Assembly (NCBI RefSeq): GCF_000150275.1
Contig: NW_002060943.1
Span: forward strand, 10,076,209 to 10,140,208
Source of the DNA: Trichoplax adhaerens
Taxonomy: Eukaryota; Placozoa; Uniplacotomia; Trichoplacea; Trichoplacidae
Length of the DNA: 64,000 nucleotides
Direction: 5' to 3'
Shown: positions 61,201 to 64,000 of the stretch, piece by piece
Layout of the letters: every line of letters begins with the position of its first letter
Numbering within the stretch: position 1 is the stretch's first letter
Position numbers and translations under genes: made by a program
Notes under the pieces: model-generated
Seen by the model: the letters and a program-made list of their open reading frames with translations, nothing else
Database searches by the model: none
Told to the model about the DNA's origin: nothing

Positions 61201-62874
61201 TTATAAAACACCTTTATCGAAATAGATCATAAAAAGAGATAAAATGTCATTTTTACTCAGAGACAAAATTTGTACCTTGAACTCTATTGATAGATTGGCG
61301 TATAATAGAAAATTTACGGGAAAATAGTTTTTTGTACTCTTAGTCTGGTGATCTGATTGGTATCGACCAATATGAACTGTCACCTTCACATTAATTTATT
61401 TTATAATAACGATGAAACGTTCATATTTTTCGATCTCTTTCTTTGCTAAAAAATTCTAGGATTAAGTCGATCGCTATAGTTATCATAGTAATCGTTCATC
61501 GAATTGTCTTTTATCAGCAGTAGGATACTGTAGTAGCTTAGATAGATTCATTCCCTATCACATAATTGTTTTTTTAATCAATGATGATAACAGAAGACAT
61601 AGGGATATAACTTACATAGACTTTATTCCATTTTCACAGATGTTCTTATAAGTAAGACGATATATATACAGTGCTTTTCTTCATTCACATTTTTATACCG
61701 ATGAAATTAGCTTTAAACAAATTCGATAATAATGCAGCTGTATTCAAAAGTATATTATTCGATTATGCAAGGCCAACTTAAATATATACATGAAGTTGTA
61801 TTCTATATTGATAACTTTAATTGTATTTATTACAAAATAACAATGAATTCTTAGAAATAGTCACTAAGGTTTCTATTATTGCAAGATTTTCTTCGAATTT
61901 AATCGTCTAGACGATAATAGTACGTCGCCACGCCATTCAATACCGCTCTTAGGGTTTAAATAGTGTTTCATAATTATAATACTGTTTGACTCGGTATAAA
62001 TGATAATACCTTGCCTAGATAGTATATTTGGGTGAATCATAATTGACGCCACGTTATAAGATTTAAAAGTGAATGTAAAGTTTGCCTTAATCTTGTTTAC
62101 AACTGCGATCTAAGAATACACTCGTACGTTTCTAACCTATCGCTCCAAAAATAAAATAGTCTGCTATCCAAATTGACAGATTTGATATCGAATTATTAGT
62201 TACGAACATCATATGAGCAAAACGGTGATTTGATAGTAATCTATGAAGTAAGAAATGTAAGAGATTGCGGCAACCATGTGAATTACTGTGTTATCAATGA
62301 TGCCATTGTGCAAAGAATTTATTTGACATCGTAGAGTTGAATAGCTAAAACGAGAAATTAGTTATAAATAAATATTATAATTTATCATCATAACTTAGCA
62401 TCTCTTTTAATAGTATGATATCTAAAATGTAGATGTACACAACAATAAATCTGAACATAAAAGAATAATTGTTTAAATTTAAGAAGTACTTCTCAGTATG
62501 TTCCAAATTTAAATATGAATATAAATTCAATATGGCTTAATTTTATTTCTCTCTTTTTAACTTATTTACCTCAAATGAAATGCTTTTATTACGTGAAAAA
62601 TAAAGCCAATCGTGAGAATGCTGTAACGTATGCTTTCACATCATCAATTATGATGCATGCCTTTATGAAAGAGTGCATCGGTAAACGTTTGGAGTGTACT
62701 TGTGATACCAAACCAGTTGGGCCTAAAAGCAATGTCACGAGTTGGAAAGCTTTATGTGTATCTCATTATACTTATAGTATTAACCTAACCAAACTCATTT
62801 TGGATAAATCTTTTGAAAACAGTAAAGATTCAAGAGCGCTTATGAATCATCATAATCTTCGGGCTGGTAGAATA
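58224..62874 (+). CDS. Divergent Wnt ligand (5' portion; gene continues past window)
   Basis: Four phase-consistent exons: 58224-58318, 58676-58760, 59311-59464 and 62606-62874, together about 201 aa. No stop codon is seen; the last exon ends at a GTAAGT donor. Exon 1 encodes a signal peptide (MIPFKMILLPFLLVMVTLF). Exon 3 has the Wnt core IREIALRAIYDASKVCKE, then YERWNCSDFEDNLF with the conserved RWNCS. Exon 4 has RENAVTYAFTSSIMMHAF, KECIGKRLECTCD and DSRALMNHHNLRAGR, the ALMN.HN..AGR signature. The usual WGGC block is degenerate (SWKALCVSH). Potential N-glycosylation sites include NCS and NVT. Wnts are secreted, lipidated Frizzled ligands. The acylated-Ser hairpin (CKCHGVSGSC type) and Cys-rich C-terminus lie beyond 64 kb. 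The subfamily cannot be assigned. Intron 3 is about 3.1 kb, unusually long for this window. Confidence 0.88.
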
Positions 62875-64000
62875 GTAAGTACTGTGATTACTATTAACGT
62901 TACCCATAATAAGTGAGGATATATCTGCAATTAATAATACTTCATCGGCTAATATATAACGTAAGGCTTCACTTTTATATATTATATTCGTCATCTTAAT
63001 ATTTCGACAAAATATTGGCTTAGTCACGCTAATTTCTAGCACAATTTGTATTTACGGCTTGCAGTAACTTATCGAACAACGTAAGAATCATGATACTGAA
63101 TGTTAGTAGAGAAGTTAATTATGTAAGGATTCTATCCAACTTTGTTAATTTCGGGCTAACGAGAATTGAATCAATCTTATGGCATGCAGTGTATCCAAAT
63201 ACTGCTTAGAAAAGTTGCTTGTGATCGAACACTAGATTTATGAGTAATTTATAGCTTGAGGATACGACTGGCGGCACTGTCCATTTAGTTTACAGTAAGA
63301 GTTTAGCATTAAATTATATAAATATGTATAGAGATAGAGAAAAAGGAATGTATATATAGAATTATACCATAAAAAATGATTCATTTCGTTTAGAAAGTGA
63401 TCTTTGAAGTTCATGTTGATTCGATATATGCGAATACCGGTATTTACATTTATTAATCGATATTATTGATGTAGATATAGATAAATTCGAAAGATTTTCT
63501 GCAAATATGCTAAAACATATGTATTCAACTTTTCTGACTAGTTATAGTAAATACCATAATCAGATCAAGCCAACGCAATTTGATTATTGTCATTATTACC
63601 AAATACATACAGTACATTGTTTATACTGTAGTTATATCAAAAAATTTAGTGTTCCTTGTTTGAATAGGTAAAATCTATTTTGAAGGTCTCTTAAAAATAT
63701 GGATCTCCATTTTTGTGCTGTCTCGACCTTCAATAATATGCTAAATGTAGTTAATAATCATAAATTTCACTCCTTTACATGCATTTAAGTATTTTAAAAT
63801 TTATTTGTAGTATCCTAGTATAATAGCTACATTGTTGTACAGTGATTGGTTACACATTAGCAATTGTGTATCTGAAAGTAACCTTTGATAAACTTTTGGT
63901 TAAATTGTTCTAATAAATAACTTATCTAGAATGTTATCATCTTTAATTTAAATTAAAATCATTTTACATTAATAAGTTACCTTACTTTATATAAGGAGAA
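62875..64000 (+). other. Start of the next Wnt intron
   Basis: AT-rich sequence after the donor at 62875. No exon encoding the CHGVSGSC-type hairpin was found before the window ends, so this is read as intron. Confidence 0.55.

Overview
This is a eukaryotic, metazoan nuclear window. It is AT-rich, with short spliced exons, GT-AG introns mostly of about 70-700 bp, and 5' UTR-like spacers. Ten genes can be read as spliced models by homology: Cactin (-), COX7C (+), PIGN (-), ENY2 (+), NSMAF/FAN (-), a stearoyl-CoA desaturase (-), a VAP-type MSP protein (-), an NHE8-type Na+/H+ exchanger (+), a TET/CXXC protein (-) and a Wnt ligand (+, running off the right edge). Wnt together with TET makes the source an animal. 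The compact, intron-rich, AT-rich layout and the divergence of these two genes suggest an early-branching animal, perhaps a placozoan or a sponge. That assignment is an inference and could not be tested here.

Layout: 0.7-3.3 kb is a divergent Cactin/COX7C pair. 6.4-13.4 kb is PIGN, whose large intron 2 carries a hAT-like MITE. 15.2-16.3 kb is ENY2, convergent with NSMAF (17.1-25.1 kb). The desaturase lies at 26.7-28.0 kb, and 28-33.5 kb is repeat-rich spacer with a second MITE. VAP (33.6-36.3 kb) and NHE8 (38.0-44.2 kb) diverge. TET occupies 45.3-52.1 kb. A gene-poor stretch of about 6 kb follows, then Wnt from 58.2 kb to the window end.

Two signals stand out. First, a degenerate, self-complementary pentanucleotide (GTACA/GTACT units, so the same on both strands) forms dense clusters just upstream of six of the seven genes whose start codon is placed (Cactin and COX7C share one), and is nearly absent from convergent gaps and from 53-64 kb. 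Second, the TET protein keeps a good CXXC finger and a recognisable double-stranded beta-helix domain, but two of its three iron ligands are replaced (HxD is HxN, and the distal His is Arg). It is therefore predicted to be a TET pseudo-dioxygenase. A palindromic octamer, TACGCGTA, also recurs 12 times, always outside coding sequence.

The genes do not form one pathway. They cover splicing/signalling, respiration, GPI-anchor synthesis, transcription/export, sphingomyelinase signalling, lipid desaturation, ER contacts, organelle pH, chromatin and Wnt signalling.
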